A stretch of 15,294 nucleotides of DNA. Source: Acidobacteriota bacterium (GTDB lineage Bacteria; Acidobacteriota; UBA6911; RPQK01; JADFOI01). The DNA lies in the NCBI GenBank assembly GCA_022545645.1, contig JACZQQ010000041.1, positions 1 to 15,294 of the forward strand, written 5' to 3'. Positions 1 to 6,699 of the stretch are shown here, piece by piece (position 1 is the first letter of the stretch; every line of letters begins with the position of its first letter). The position numbers were made by a program, and so were the translations under genes. The notes under the pieces were generated by a model. It saw only the letters and a list, made by a program, of their open reading frames with translations, made no database searches and was not told the origin of the DNA.

Positions 1-226
1 CCGCCTGCTGGAGGATCCTCTCAGGAATGATCTCTTTCCTATCCGGGATCAACCCTCCTGTGTCGATCACCTCAAACTGCTTCTCATCCCACCGAGCAAT
101 CTCAAAGAGGCGATCCCGGGTTATTCCCGGTTCATCCCCGACAATGGCCTTTCTTTTGCGGGTGAGCCGATTAAACAGGGTGGACTTACCGACGTTGGGT
201 CTTCCGATGATGGCGACTCGATACAT
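1..226 (-). CDS. der: Ribosome-assembly GTPase Der (EngA), N-terminal part, cut by the window edge
   Basis: First 75 residues of the double-GTPase Der, which acts in late 50S subunit maturation in the cytoplasm. The sequence shows the first GTPase domain from its very start: P-loop GRPNVGKST (residues 8-16), switch I with GITRDR (about 34-39) and G3 DTGG (55-58). The remainder of G domain 1, G domain 2 and the KH-like domain lie beyond the left edge. The ATG at 226-224 is chosen because the next residues (MYRVAIIGRPNVGKS) match the usual Der N-terminus and a GGATGGA Shine-Dalgarno-like sequence lies about 8 nt upstream. The start codon is only 13 bp from the end of the inverted-repeat element at 240-460, so part of the leader is formed by that element. 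Minus-strand neighbours upstream are tatA and selB. Confidence 0.95.
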   Translation of the reverse strand, partial: MYRVAIIGRPNVGKSTLFNRLTRKRKAIVGDEPGITRDRLFEIARWDEKQFEVIDTGGLIPDRKEIIPERILQQA

Positions 227-239
227 CAGTTTTCCATCC

Positions 240-460
240 AGCCGGGATTATGCATAGGTTTTCGTGACGAAGTGCCGCAGGCGCCGCGATGACAAGGCGT
301 GCGAGGGCACCCGCTTGCGGGTCGGGCCCCGCAGGCGTACTCGTGCAGTACGCCGAGGAGCCCAGGGGTACCCGCTTGCGGGTCACACAACGCAGTCGGT
401 GCGCAGCGCACGCTGAATGTTTGCGGCTCTGCAGTAGACAATTTATGCATAATCCCGGCT
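240..460. repeat. 221-bp structured element with perfect 17-bp terminal inverted repeats (MITE-like)
   Basis: The ends are exact inverted copies: AGCCGGGATTATGCATA at 240-256 and its reverse complement at 444-460; pairing stops on both sides of the 17 bp. The interior holds no plausible gene but several hairpins: an 8-bp stem with 5-nt loop (GGCGTACT 334-341 / AGTACGCC 347-354), a 6-bp stem (399-404 / 406-411), and two direct copies of the self-complementary 15-mer ACCCGCTTGCGGGTC at 309-323 and 370-384. Base composition is higher in G+C than at the AT-rich ends. This design fits a non-autonomous mobile element or a dispersed structured repeat. No target-site duplication is evident at the borders, so mobility is an inference. 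Dispersal in the genome cannot be tested from one window. Confidence 0.7.
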
Positions 461-599
461 AGTGAGTAAAAGCAGAACTATATCCAATGAGTCTGAAAGA
501 TCTTGATTTTATAGAGGTGTACCGAAGAATGCCTGTGTGGGCCCTTGAGGAAAGATTATGGGAATAGACTTGAAAAAAGGACGGAAGATCTGGAGAGGG
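461..599. other. Intergenic stretch between the inverted-repeat element and tatA; nothing recognised
   Basis: I see no convincing gene, no hairpin-plus-T-run terminator for tatA and no strong promoter for der. A 26-codon open frame (487-567, plus strand) exists but has no ribosome binding site. With the element at 240-460 this makes 373 bp without a protein gene (227-599). Confidence 0.5.
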
Positions 600-785
600 T
601 TAGGTCGAGGTCTTTTGCTCAGACTCCTTTTCGGTGTCTTCCTCTCCTCCACTTTTGAGAGAGCCTTTGAAGTTGCGGATGCCCTCTCCCAGCCCCTTTC
701 CCAGTTGCGGAAGGCGACTGGCGCCAAAAATCACAATCACAATCAGAAGGATAATGACTAGTTCCGACATTCCAAGATTGCCCAT
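600..785 (-). CDS. tatA: Twin-arginine translocase subunit TatA/TatE family
   Basis: A 61-residue single-span inner-membrane protein of the Tat system, which exports folded proteins carrying twin-arginine signals. It shows the family pattern in order: short N-terminus, one hydrophobic helix (SELVIILLIVIVIF, about residues 7-20), the Phe-Gly hinge (FG at 20-21), an amphipathic helix (LPQLGKGLGEGIRNFK) and an acidic/basic tail. Length is normal for TatA/TatE. The start at 785 is supported by a GAGG motif (complement of 795-798) about 9 nt upstream. It lies 58 bp downstream of selB on the same strand, so co-transcription is likely. No tatB or tatC is in the window. TatA and TatE cannot be distinguished from sequence alone. 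Confidence 0.93.
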   Translation of the reverse strand: MGNLGMSELVIILLIVIVIFGASRLPQLGKGLGEGIRNFKGSLKSGGEEDTEKESEQKTST

Positions 786-843
786 GTTTTTGTACCTCGC
801 TTGATTCTCCCTTTATGCTACGCTCAACCCTCCTAGATGTCAA

Positions 844-2775
844 TCACAGTACCACGCGCTTGTCGCCAATCCGTCGAGTAATGCGCTTGCGGTCCAGGAA
901 CTCGAGGAAGGGAATCGCGTATTTGCGGCTGATTCCAAAGAGTTCCTTGAACTCGGGCACCGTAAAGGTGTGCCCCTTGGGAAAGGACTCCTTGAGCTGG
1001 GATTGGAGAAAGGTGATCTGGCCGGGCGACAGGACGATGTTCTCACTGACCCGTATCAGCTCTCCCTGCTGTAAAAGAAAATAATACACATCCCGGACCT
1101 GGCCACGGTCATAGGGCACTGCTTTCAGGAGTTCCTCCAAGGTGGGAGGTTGCAGACCCTTCCTCTGAATCAGTTGCAACATGTGTTCCTTCGCCTGGTC
1201 TTGCTCTGGGCTCAGTACCAGCTGTTGCCCCTGCAGCGACACGGTGCTGCCCTTGATTTGAATCTTTTTTTCACTCTCCATCTGGTTGAGAACGAATGTG
1301 AAGTAGGAATTGGCGGCTTTTCCGAAGAATCGCTCTTTCAGTTCTTCTCGTGGTACCCCCACAATCAAGGGATTTCGGGAGTGAAAATCAGCAAGGAATT
1401 GGGCTATTTTTGTCTTGAATTCCTCGAGATCCGGTCGAAAAACGGCCAGCAGCGGCTGCTGGGAGATCAAAACTATGGACTCCAGTCCCTTCAAGAGATC
1501 CAGCAGGTAATTTTCCAGAAAACCCGTGCGGGCCGCCAGGTCGGACAAGCTTACACCCGAGAAACGGTGCAGTTTGACGAAGTATTCGACCAAGGCACTG
1601 TCCAGACCCGGATCTTGCTCGGTGAGCATCGACCACAGCTTTCTCAACCCGGGGAGGATGTCGGGCAAGTCCTTTTGCCGGTGTTTTTTGGGTGTACCGT
1701 CCAGAATCACCCCCCCCCCAATGGTCGTCATGGGAGAGTAACGGCGTAAGATGAAGTGATCTTTAGGGCAGCAGACGGTCGGACTCTGCACTCGGAACTG
1801 AACCAGCATCGACTTGCCAGGGAGAAGTTGATCGCTTTCAAGCGGATGGATTCGACCGATCAGTTCAGCGCTTCCGTGGTGAAATCGGATCGCACTGCGG
1901 TCCTTGAGTCCCTTGGGAGCAGTGGGCAGCAAGTGAACGACTGCGTCAAACATTGAGGAGGGGGCAAGAGCGTTGGACCCCGAGATCACCATTCCCCTGT
2001 TCAAATCTTCCCTTTCCAATCCGCTGAGATTCAGTGCTGTCCTTTGGCCGGCCATGGCCAGGTCAGCTTCCTGGTTAAAAATCTCAATGCCTCGGACCTT
2101 TCCTGTCTTGAGGGTGGGATAGACGGTCACGGCATCTCCCTTTTTCAGAACACCGGCATAAGGGGTTCCCGTGACCACGGTCCCGAATCCTTTGATCGTG
2201 AAAATGCGGTCAACGGGAAGACGGAAGATCTGATGGGAACGTCGAGCGGTGGTGATGTCCTGCTGCGATTTCCCGATTTCTTCCAGTAGTGTTTCCTTCA
2301 GGAGTTCAACGCCTTCCCCGGAAACGCTATCCATGGCTACGATAGGAGCTTTTTCCAGCAGGCTGCCCTCAACGAGTTCCCGAACTTCAGCTTCAACCAG
2401 AGCAAGCAACTCCTCTTCAACCAAGTGCTTTTTGGTGATGGCGATAACGCCTCTTGGAATTTCCAGCAGCTTACAAATCTGAAAATGCTCGATAGTTTGG
2501 GGCATAACCGATTCATCAGCCGCAACCACCAGCAAGACTAGATCGATTCCACCGATCCCCGCCAGCATGTTCTTGACAAACTTTTCATGTCCGGGGACGT
2601 CGATAAAACCCACCCGAGAATCCCCCAGCTGCATATGAGCGAAACCGATTTCAATGCTGATACCACGGCGCTTCTCTTCTTCCAGCCGGTCGGTGTCGAT
2701 ACCGGTTAAAGCCTTAATAAGAGTGGTTTTACCGTGGTCAATGTGGCCCGCCGTCCCAACGATGATGTCTTTCAT
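844..2775 (-). CDS. selB: Selenocysteine-specific translation elongation factor SelB
   Basis: A 643-residue SelB, the EF-Tu-like GTPase that brings selenocysteyl-tRNA(Sec) to UGA codons followed by a SECIS hairpin. Visible features: G1 GTAGHIDHGKT (7-17), switch I RGISIEIGFA (37-46, Ser where most SelB have Thr), G3 DVPGHE (59-64), G4 region ITKKHLV (113-119) and G5 region DSVSGEG (149-155). Beta-barrel domains follow, then winged-helix repeats ending in a C-terminal module (SRKYAIPFLEFLDR then TRRIGDKRVVL) that is typical of the SECIS-binding domain. Length is close to other bacterial SelB. Oddities: the G4 Asp is His117 (CAC, 2425-2427), and a run of ten G (1710-1719) encodes Gly-Gly-Gly-Val. 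No selA, selD or tRNA-Sec gene is in the window, and the Shine-Dalgarno is weak. It is head to head with ffh. Confidence 0.95.
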   Translation of the reverse strand: MKDIIVGTAGHIDHGKTTLIKALTGIDTDRLEEEKRRGISIEIGFAHMQLGDSRVGFIDVPGHEKFVKNMLAGIGGIDLVLLVVAADESVMPQTIEHFQICKLLEIPRGVIAITKKHLVEEELLALVEAEVRELVEGSLLEKAPIVAMDSVSGEGVELLKETLLEEIGKSQQDITTARRSHQIFRLPVDRIFTIKGFGTVVTGTPYAGVLKKGDAVTVYPTLKTGKVRGIEIFNQEADLAMAGQRTALNLSGLEREDLNRGMVISGSNALAPSSMFDAVVHLLPTAPKGLKDRSAIRFHHGSAELIGRIHPLESDQLLPGKSMLVQFRVQSPTVCCPKDHFILRRYSPMTTIGGGVILDGTPKKHRQKDLPDILPGLRKLWSMLTEQDPGLDSALVEYFVKLHRFSGVSLSDLAARTGFLENYLLDLLKGLESIVLISQQPLLAVFRPDLEEFKTKIAQFLADFHSRNPLIVGVPREELKERFFGKAANSYFTFVLNQMESEKKIQIKGSTVSLQGQQLVLSPEQDQAKEHMLQLIQRKGLQPPTLEELLKAVPYDRGQVRDVYYFLLQQGELIRVSENIVLSPGQITFLQSQLKESFPKGHTFTVPEFKELFGISRKYAIPFLEFLDRKRITRRIGDKRVVL

Positions 2776-2823
2776 ATTAGATAAAGTCCCGGTAAAATGA
2801 TTCTGCTGGAGTCTTGTACAGGA

Positions 2824-4155
2824 ATGTTAGGAAACTTATCAACAAAATTGCAGAAAATTCTTCGCGATTTGAAGGGTGAGGGACGCCTTGATGAACACCA
2901 TATCGAGGTGGCGATGCGAGAAATTCGCATTGCGCTCCTGGAGGCGGACGTTCACTTTAAGGTGGTGAAGGAGTTCGTATCTCGGGTCAAGGAGAAGGCT
3001 CTCGGACAAGAGGTGCTTCGCAATCTGATGCCGGGCCAGCAGGTTGTGAAGATCGTTCGTGACGAACTCACCGAACTTTTTGGGAGGGAGGAGGCCGGGC
3101 TGGTGTTTTCCAAACCTTCTCCCAGCGTCATCCTGTTGATGGGTCTTCAAGGAAGTGGCAAGACGACAACCACAGGAAAGCTGGCTCTGTGGCTGAGGAA
3201 AAAAGGATTCCAGCCTCTGATGGTTTCAACAGATGTGTACCGCCCCGCCGCCAGGGAGCAACTCTCGGTCATTGCCCGCGATATTGAAATCGGGGTTTAC
3301 GAGGAAAAGAGCAGTGACGCGGTGGAGTTGGCGGGCAATGCTCTACAGCACGCTCGTAACACGGGGTTTGACATTCTCCTGATCGATACAGCGGGACGCT
3401 TACACATCGACTCAGAGTTGATGATGGAGTTGGATCGCATTGTTGAGGAGGTGCGTCCGGCTGAAATTCTCCTGGTGGCCGATGCCATGACCGGGCAGGA
3501 CGCTGTGACTTCGGCCCGCGAGTTTAACCAGCGATTGAATCTTTCCGGCGTCGTCTTGACCAAGATGGACGGAGATGCTCGGGGTGGAGCTGCCCTCTCG
3601 ATCAAGACGGTGACAGGAAAGCCGATCAAATTCATCGGTGTGGGTGAGAAGTACGAGGCCTTGGAAGTTTTTCATCCAGAGCGAATGGCAAGTCGCATAT
3701 TGGGGATGGGTGATGTGTTGAGTTTGATCGAAAAGGCTGAAGAAGTCGTGGATGAAGAGCATGCTCAGGAAATGCTCAAGAAGATGCAGCGCAACGAGTT
3801 CACGCTAGAGGATTTTCGTCAACAACTGAGGCAGCTCAGGAGGCTGGGTCCGCTGGAGCAAGTACTGGGGATGCTTCCCCAAATGGGTCCGCTGAAAGGA
3901 TTGAATAAGCTTCAGGTCGATGAGAAACAATTGACTTATCTGGAAGCCATCATCAATTCCATGACCCTGAAGGAAAGGGTTGCCTACAAGAGCATCAATG
4001 CCTCAAGGCGCAAGAGAATCGCAAAGGGCAGCGGAAGACCGGTTTCCGAAGTCAATCGTCTGCTCAAACAGTATGTGCAGACAAAAAAGATGATGAATAA
4101 ACTCAGTAAAGGCTTTTCTACCAAAGGGTTACCTAAATTAAACTTTCCGATTTAG
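2824..4155 (+). CDS. ffh: Signal recognition particle protein Ffh (SRP54)
   Basis: GTPase of the signal recognition particle; with 4.5S RNA it binds signal sequences of nascent chains and docks on FtsY at the membrane. The 443 residues show the N domain (1 to about 95), the G domain with P-loop GLQGSGKTT (107-115), DTAGR (188-192) and TKMDGDARGG (246-255), and the M domain (from about 311) with the RNA-binding GSGRPVSEVNRLLKQ segment (402-416). An in-frame ATG at 2797 would add nine residues, but the ATG at 2824 gives the family N-terminus (MLGNLSTKLQKIL) and follows GGAG (2808-2811) and AGGA (2820-2823). It starts the plus-strand operon with rpsP 41 bp downstream. Confidence 0.96.
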   Translation: MLGNLSTKLQKILRDLKGEGRLDEHHIEVAMREIRIALLEADVHFKVVKEFVSRVKEKALGQEVLRNLMPGQQVVKIVRDELTELFGREEAGLVFSKPSPSVILLMGLQGSGKTTTTGKLALWLRKKGFQPLMVSTDVYRPAAREQLSVIARDIEIGVYEEKSSDAVELAGNALQHARNTGFDILLIDTAGRLHIDSELMMELDRIVEEVRPAEILLVADAMTGQDAVTSAREFNQRLNLSGVVLTKMDGDARGGAALSIKTVTGKPIKFIGVGEKYEALEVFHPERMASRILGMGDVLSLIEKAEEVVDEEHAQEMLKKMQRNEFTLEDFRQQLRQLRRLGPLEQVLGMLPQMGPLKGLNKLQVDEKQLTYLEAIINSMTLKERVAYKSINASRRKRIAKGSGRPVSEVNRLLKQYVQTKKMMNKLSKGFSTKGLPKLNFPI

Positions 4156-4185
4156 CGACTCTCTGATAGAATAAGCCGAATTGGT

Positions 4186-4190
4186 AGGAG
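4186..4190 (+). promoter_or_regulatory. Shine-Dalgarno AGGAG that fixes the TTG start of rpsP
   Basis: AGGAG lies 6 nt before the TTG at 4197-4199. No ATG or GTG near the beginning of the frame gives the conserved S16 N-terminus, so this site decides the start. Confidence 0.7.
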
Positions 4191-4196
4191 CGATCA

Positions 4197-4439
4197 TTGT
4201 TAAGAATACGTTTGAGTCGGCACGGAAGAAAAAAGGATCCTCATTATCGAGTTGTTGTTGCTGAAAAGCACAAAGCACGAGAGGGGCGATTTGTTGAGAT
4301 AGTGGGTTACTACAACCCAGCTCTGAAGCCTGTTCGACTGAAATTGGACCTTGACCGAATTGAACATTGGGTCAAACAAGGTGCACAACCCTCGAATACC
4401 GTAAGAGTCTTAATCAATAAAGTCAGGCAGTCGACATAG
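4197..4439 (+). CDS. rpsP: Small-subunit ribosomal protein bS16
   Basis: An 80-residue protein of the 30S subunit needed for ordered assembly of the 16S rRNA 5' domain. It matches the family along its whole length: MLRIRLSRHGRKKDPHYRVVV (start), EIVGYYNP (mid) and a HWVKQGAQPSNTVRVLI segment near the end. Translation starts at TTG, supported by AGGAG at 4186-4190. It is the second gene of the plus-strand operon, between ffh and khpA, the standard place in many bacteria. A 130-bp gap with a possible hairpin separates it from khpA. Confidence 0.96.
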   Translation: MLRIRLSRHGRKKDPHYRVVVAEKHKAREGRFVEIVGYYNPALKPVRLKLDLDRIEHWVKQGAQPSNTVRVLINKVRQST

Positions 4440-4461
4440 TTGAAGAAGACCTTGTGTTGAT

Positions 4462-4519
4462 GCGCGTCATGGATTGCCGATCTTGATGAGGCTCTGTGAG
4501 CCTTGGGCATGACACGCGC
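4462..4519 (+). ncRNA. Possible structured RNA element in the rpsP-khpA spacer
   Basis: The 130-bp spacer (4440-4569) is long for this otherwise tight operon. GCGCGTCATG (4462-4471) can pair with CATGACACGCGC (4508-4519) with a two-base bulge, enclosing a perfect 6-bp triloop hairpin AGGCTC-TGT-GAGCCT (4489-4503). There is no T-run, so it does not look like an intrinsic terminator. It could be an mRNA processing site, an attenuator or a ribosomal-protein binding leader. I do not recognise a known family. Confidence 0.4.
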
Positions 4520-4569
4520 TCGAGCTGGTTGGATACTCGGATGTCCAAGTTCGTTTTACAGGAGGCGTT

Positions 4570-4800
4570 ATGAAAGAGCTTATCGAAATGATCGCGAAGG
4601 CTTTGGTGGACAGTCCTGATGAGGTCGTTGTGAATGAGGTTTCGGGTGAACAAACCACCGTCCTTGAGTTGAGGGTGGCTCAGTCGGATCTTGGTAAAGT
4701 GATTGGCAAACAGGGACGAACGGCTCGTTCCATCCGAACCCTTCTAGGAGCTGCAGGAATGAAGCTCCACAAGCGATTTGTTTTGGAGATCCTGGAGTAG
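4570..4800 (+). CDS. khpA: KH-domain RNA-binding protein KhpA
   Basis: A 76-residue single type II KH domain protein; the family binds RNA, often with the partner KhpB/Jag, and in several bacteria affects cell division and sRNA stability. The core VIGKQGR with the GxxG loop (Gly46-Lys-Gln-Gly49) is visible, followed by the helix TARSIRTLLGAAGMK. Length is typical. A strong AGGAGG (4560-4565) precedes the ATG by 4 nt. The position between rpsP and rimM is the conserved place of this gene. Its stop TAG directly abuts the TTG start of rimM. Confidence 0.92.
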   Translation: MKELIEMIAKALVDSPDEVVVNEVSGEQTTVLELRVAQSDLGKVIGKQGRTARSIRTLLGAAGMKLHKRFVLEILE

Positions 4801-5307
4801 TTGGCTCAATTTGCCAGCATTGCCCGAATTGTCAAGAAACGTGGAGTTCGAGGCGAGGTCGCAGCTGAACTCTTAACTGATTTTCCCGAGCGTTTCTCCT
4901 CCCTTGATCAGGTCCGTATTTTCAATGGCGAAACGGAGTATTGGGAGGAAATCGAGAAACACTGGTTTCACAAAAACCGCGTTATTCTGAAGTTTCGCGG
5001 GCGTGATCGTCCTGAAGAAGTAGAAGAACTCATTGGCGGTGACGTTCAAGTTTCCGAGGACCAACGTGTTTCGCTTCCCCAAGACAGCTATTATCATTCT
5101 GATCTGATTGGGTGCCAAGTCCTGGAGGATGAAGAAGTGCTGGGTGGGGTGACCGGGATTTTGGAAACGGGAACCGCAGGCTGTAATTTGGTGGTGACAA
5201 GGGCTGATGGAGGGGAGTTTATGGTGCCGCTGGTCCGGAAATTTGTGCTGAAGGTCGATGTGGGAAAAAAGGTGATCCAAGTGAACCTCCCCTCGGGATT
5301 AGTGTAA
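4801..5307 (+). CDS. rimM: Ribosome maturation factor RimM
   Basis: A 168-residue factor that binds ribosomal protein S19 and assists maturation of the 30S head. The N-terminal RimM beta-barrel (about 1-90, with IVKKRGVRGEVA) and the C-terminal PRC-barrel (about 95-168, with DLIGCQV, VPLVRKFVLKVDVG and the ending VNLPSGL) are both present. Translation starts at TTG immediately after the khpA stop codon (TAG|TTG, no spacer), with GGAG (4793-4796) inside the end of khpA as ribosome binding site. This implies translational coupling. Length matches the family. Confidence 0.93.
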   Translation: MAQFASIARIVKKRGVRGEVAAELLTDFPERFSSLDQVRIFNGETEYWEEIEKHWFHKNRVILKFRGRDRPEEVEELIGGDVQVSEDQRVSLPQDSYYHSDLIGCQVLEDEEVLGGVTGILETGTAGCNLVVTRADGGEFMVPLVRKFVLKVDVGKKVIQVNLPSGLV

Positions 5308-5366
5308 CGCCGATCTCCACGGATCAAACGAGATCTGTACGGATACATCTTTGGAAGCTCGTACTT

Positions 5367-6092
5367 ATGTTGATCAGCATCGTGACGATTTTCCCCGACT
5401 TTTTCGCTGAGGTCTTTGACTTTGGAATGATCCGCCAGGGCCGAAAGAAAGGACTTCTTGAGACGGAAATAGTGGATCTGCGAGAATTCGCTCCCGATGA
5501 AAGAAAAACGGTAGATGATCGTTCCTACGGAGGAGGAGAGGGAATGGTACTGAAGCCGGAGTTGATTTTTGAGGCTGTAGAGAAGTGTCAGGAGAAATGG
5601 GGCGACAAGGGACGCGTCATCTTACTCTCGCCGCAAGGGAGGCGATTTGATCAGAAGAAGGCAAACGAGTTATCTTTGGTGCCCCATCTGATCTTGATTT
5701 GCGGTCGTTACGAGGGCGTGGATCAACGGGTGGCCGACTATTTGGCCGACGAGGAGCTTTCGGTGGGTGACTTTGTACTCTCAGGAGGAGAGTTTGCAGC
5801 GTGTTCGGTTGTCGATGCGGTGAGCCGCCTGATCCCAGGTGTGGTGGGTAAGGGAAATTCCGTCCTGGAGGAGTCTTTTATGGATGATCTTCTCGATTTT
5901 CCCCACTATACTCGCCCAGCGGATTTCCGCGGGTGGAAAGTACCTGATATCCTTCTTTCCGGGGATCACCTGCGAATCCAGAGATGGAGGCGTCAAAAGG
6001 CCTTGGAACGAACGCAACAAAGGAGGCCGGATCTTTTGAAAGAAGAGAGTGGCTTGGTAGATCGAGTGGTATTGAAGAAAACTGAGGTCTGA
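5367..6092 (+). CDS. trmD: tRNA (guanine-N1)-methyltransferase TrmD (m1G37)
   Basis: A 241-residue SPOUT methyltransferase that methylates G37 next to the anticodon using S-adenosylmethionine and so prevents +1 frameshifting. It shows the N-terminal start MLISIVTIFPDFF, the trefoil-knot motifs LLSPQGRRFDQ (87-96), CGRYEGVDQR (112-121) and GDFVLSGGE (134-142), the SRLIPGVVG loop with the catalytic-loop Arg154, and the late motif HYTRP. By my alignment to the E. coli protein, the position of catalytic Asp169 is Glu169 here (LEESF, where most have EDSF). A 59-bp gap separates it from rimM; rplS begins 1 bp after the stop. Confidence 0.96.
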   Translation: MLISIVTIFPDFFAEVFDFGMIRQGRKKGLLETEIVDLREFAPDERKTVDDRSYGGGEGMVLKPELIFEAVEKCQEKWGDKGRVILLSPQGRRFDQKKANELSLVPHLILICGRYEGVDQRVADYLADEELSVGDFVLSGGEFAACSVVDAVSRLIPGVVGKGNSVLEESFMDDLLDFPHYTRPADFRGWKVPDILLSGDHLRIQRWRRQKALERTQQRRPDLLKEESGLVDRVVLKKTEV

Positions 6093-6093
6093 T

Positions 6094-6438
6094 ATGGATT
6101 TAGTGGATAAAGTTGAACAAAAGTATATGGACCGGAAGATGTCTGAATTCAGATCCGGAGACACGGTTCGAGTCAATGTGAAAATCAGAGAGGGAGACAA
6201 GTCCCGGATTCAAGTATTCGAAGGAGTGGTCATTGCCATCAAGAGGAACGGCTTGAGTTCCACTTTCACGGTCCGTAAAGTTTCAGTGGGTTACGGGGTT
6301 GAGCGGATTTTTCCTCTTTACTCCCCCACCATCCAGACGATCGAAGTGGTCAAAAGGGGACGGGTCAGACGTGCAAAACTCTATTATTTGCGAGAGCGAA
6401 AGGGTAAAGCGGCTCGGATCAAAGAACGAAGGCGGTAG
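6094..6438 (+). CDS. rplS: Large-subunit ribosomal protein bL19
   Basis: A 114-residue protein at the 30S-50S interface of the ribosome. The family signatures are visible: the central GDTVRVNVKIREGDKSRIQVFEG segment, the SFTVRK-like segment (SSTFTVRKVSVGYGVER), FPLYSPTI and a basic tail with KLYYLRERKGKAARIKERR. The start ATG is one base after the trmD TGA with GAGGT just upstream in trmD, so the two genes are probably translationally coupled. Length is normal. Confidence 0.96.
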   Translation: MDLVDKVEQKYMDRKMSEFRSGDTVRVNVKIREGDKSRIQVFEGVVIAIKRNGLSSTFTVRKVSVGYGVERIFPLYSPTIQTIEVVKRGRVRRAKLYYLRERKGKAARIKERRR

Positions 6439-6456
6439 TTCAGTGGCTTCCCTGGC

Positions 6457-6699
6457 ATGGTTAACAAAGCCCTGTTTGTCATCTATGTTCTCTACTGCCT
6501 TGAAGTAGGGATCTTCCTTCTCGTCTATCCCTGGATGCGTCTCTGGGACCAAAATTTTCTCCTTCAATATTCTTCTTATCTTAGGGTCGTGCTCCTGAAT
6601 GATTTTTTCCGAGGTGCTGTCTCGGGACTTGGTATTGCAAACCTTATCTTAGGGGCCTGGGAAGTTGCCCACTTTCAACGATATTTTAGGAAAGCATAA
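6457..6699 (+). CDS. Small membrane protein of unknown function with two hydrophobic helices
   Basis: An 80-residue protein I cannot assign to a named family. It has two hydrophobic segments, about residues 5-26 (ALFVIYVLYCLEVGIFLLVYPW) split by a single acidic residue, and about 51-70 (FRGAVSGLGIANLILGAWEV), linked by a polar loop and ending in a basic tail (FQRYFRKA). It starts 18 bp after rplS with only a poor ribosome binding site, and its 3' end overlaps the proposed start of the ThiE/TenI gene by 35 bp. Same-strand tight packing and ordinary membrane-protein composition argue that it is real. Function is unknown. Confidence 0.7.
   Translation: MVNKALFVIYVLYCLEVGIFLLVYPWMRLWDQNFLLQYSSYLRVVLLNDFFRGAVSGLGIANLILGAWEVAHFQRYFRKA

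Noticed and set aside
487..567. 26-codon plus-strand frame with plausible composition (begins MSLKDLDFIEVYRR)
   Set aside because: No ribosome binding site, no promoter and no recognised family; too short to support alone.
1150..1749. 199-codon open frame on the plus strand
   Set aside because: Lies fully antisense to selB; the translation is low in recognisable motifs and the minus-strand SelB signature is unambiguous.
844..2775. Possible selenoprotein gene with in-frame TGA near selB
   Set aside because: All neighbouring genes read through without internal TGA codons; the only broken gene is interrupted by a frameshift.
2797..2823. Nine-residue N-terminal extension of ffh
   Set aside because: The family N-terminus begins at the ATG at 2824, which has better upstream purine-rich sequence.
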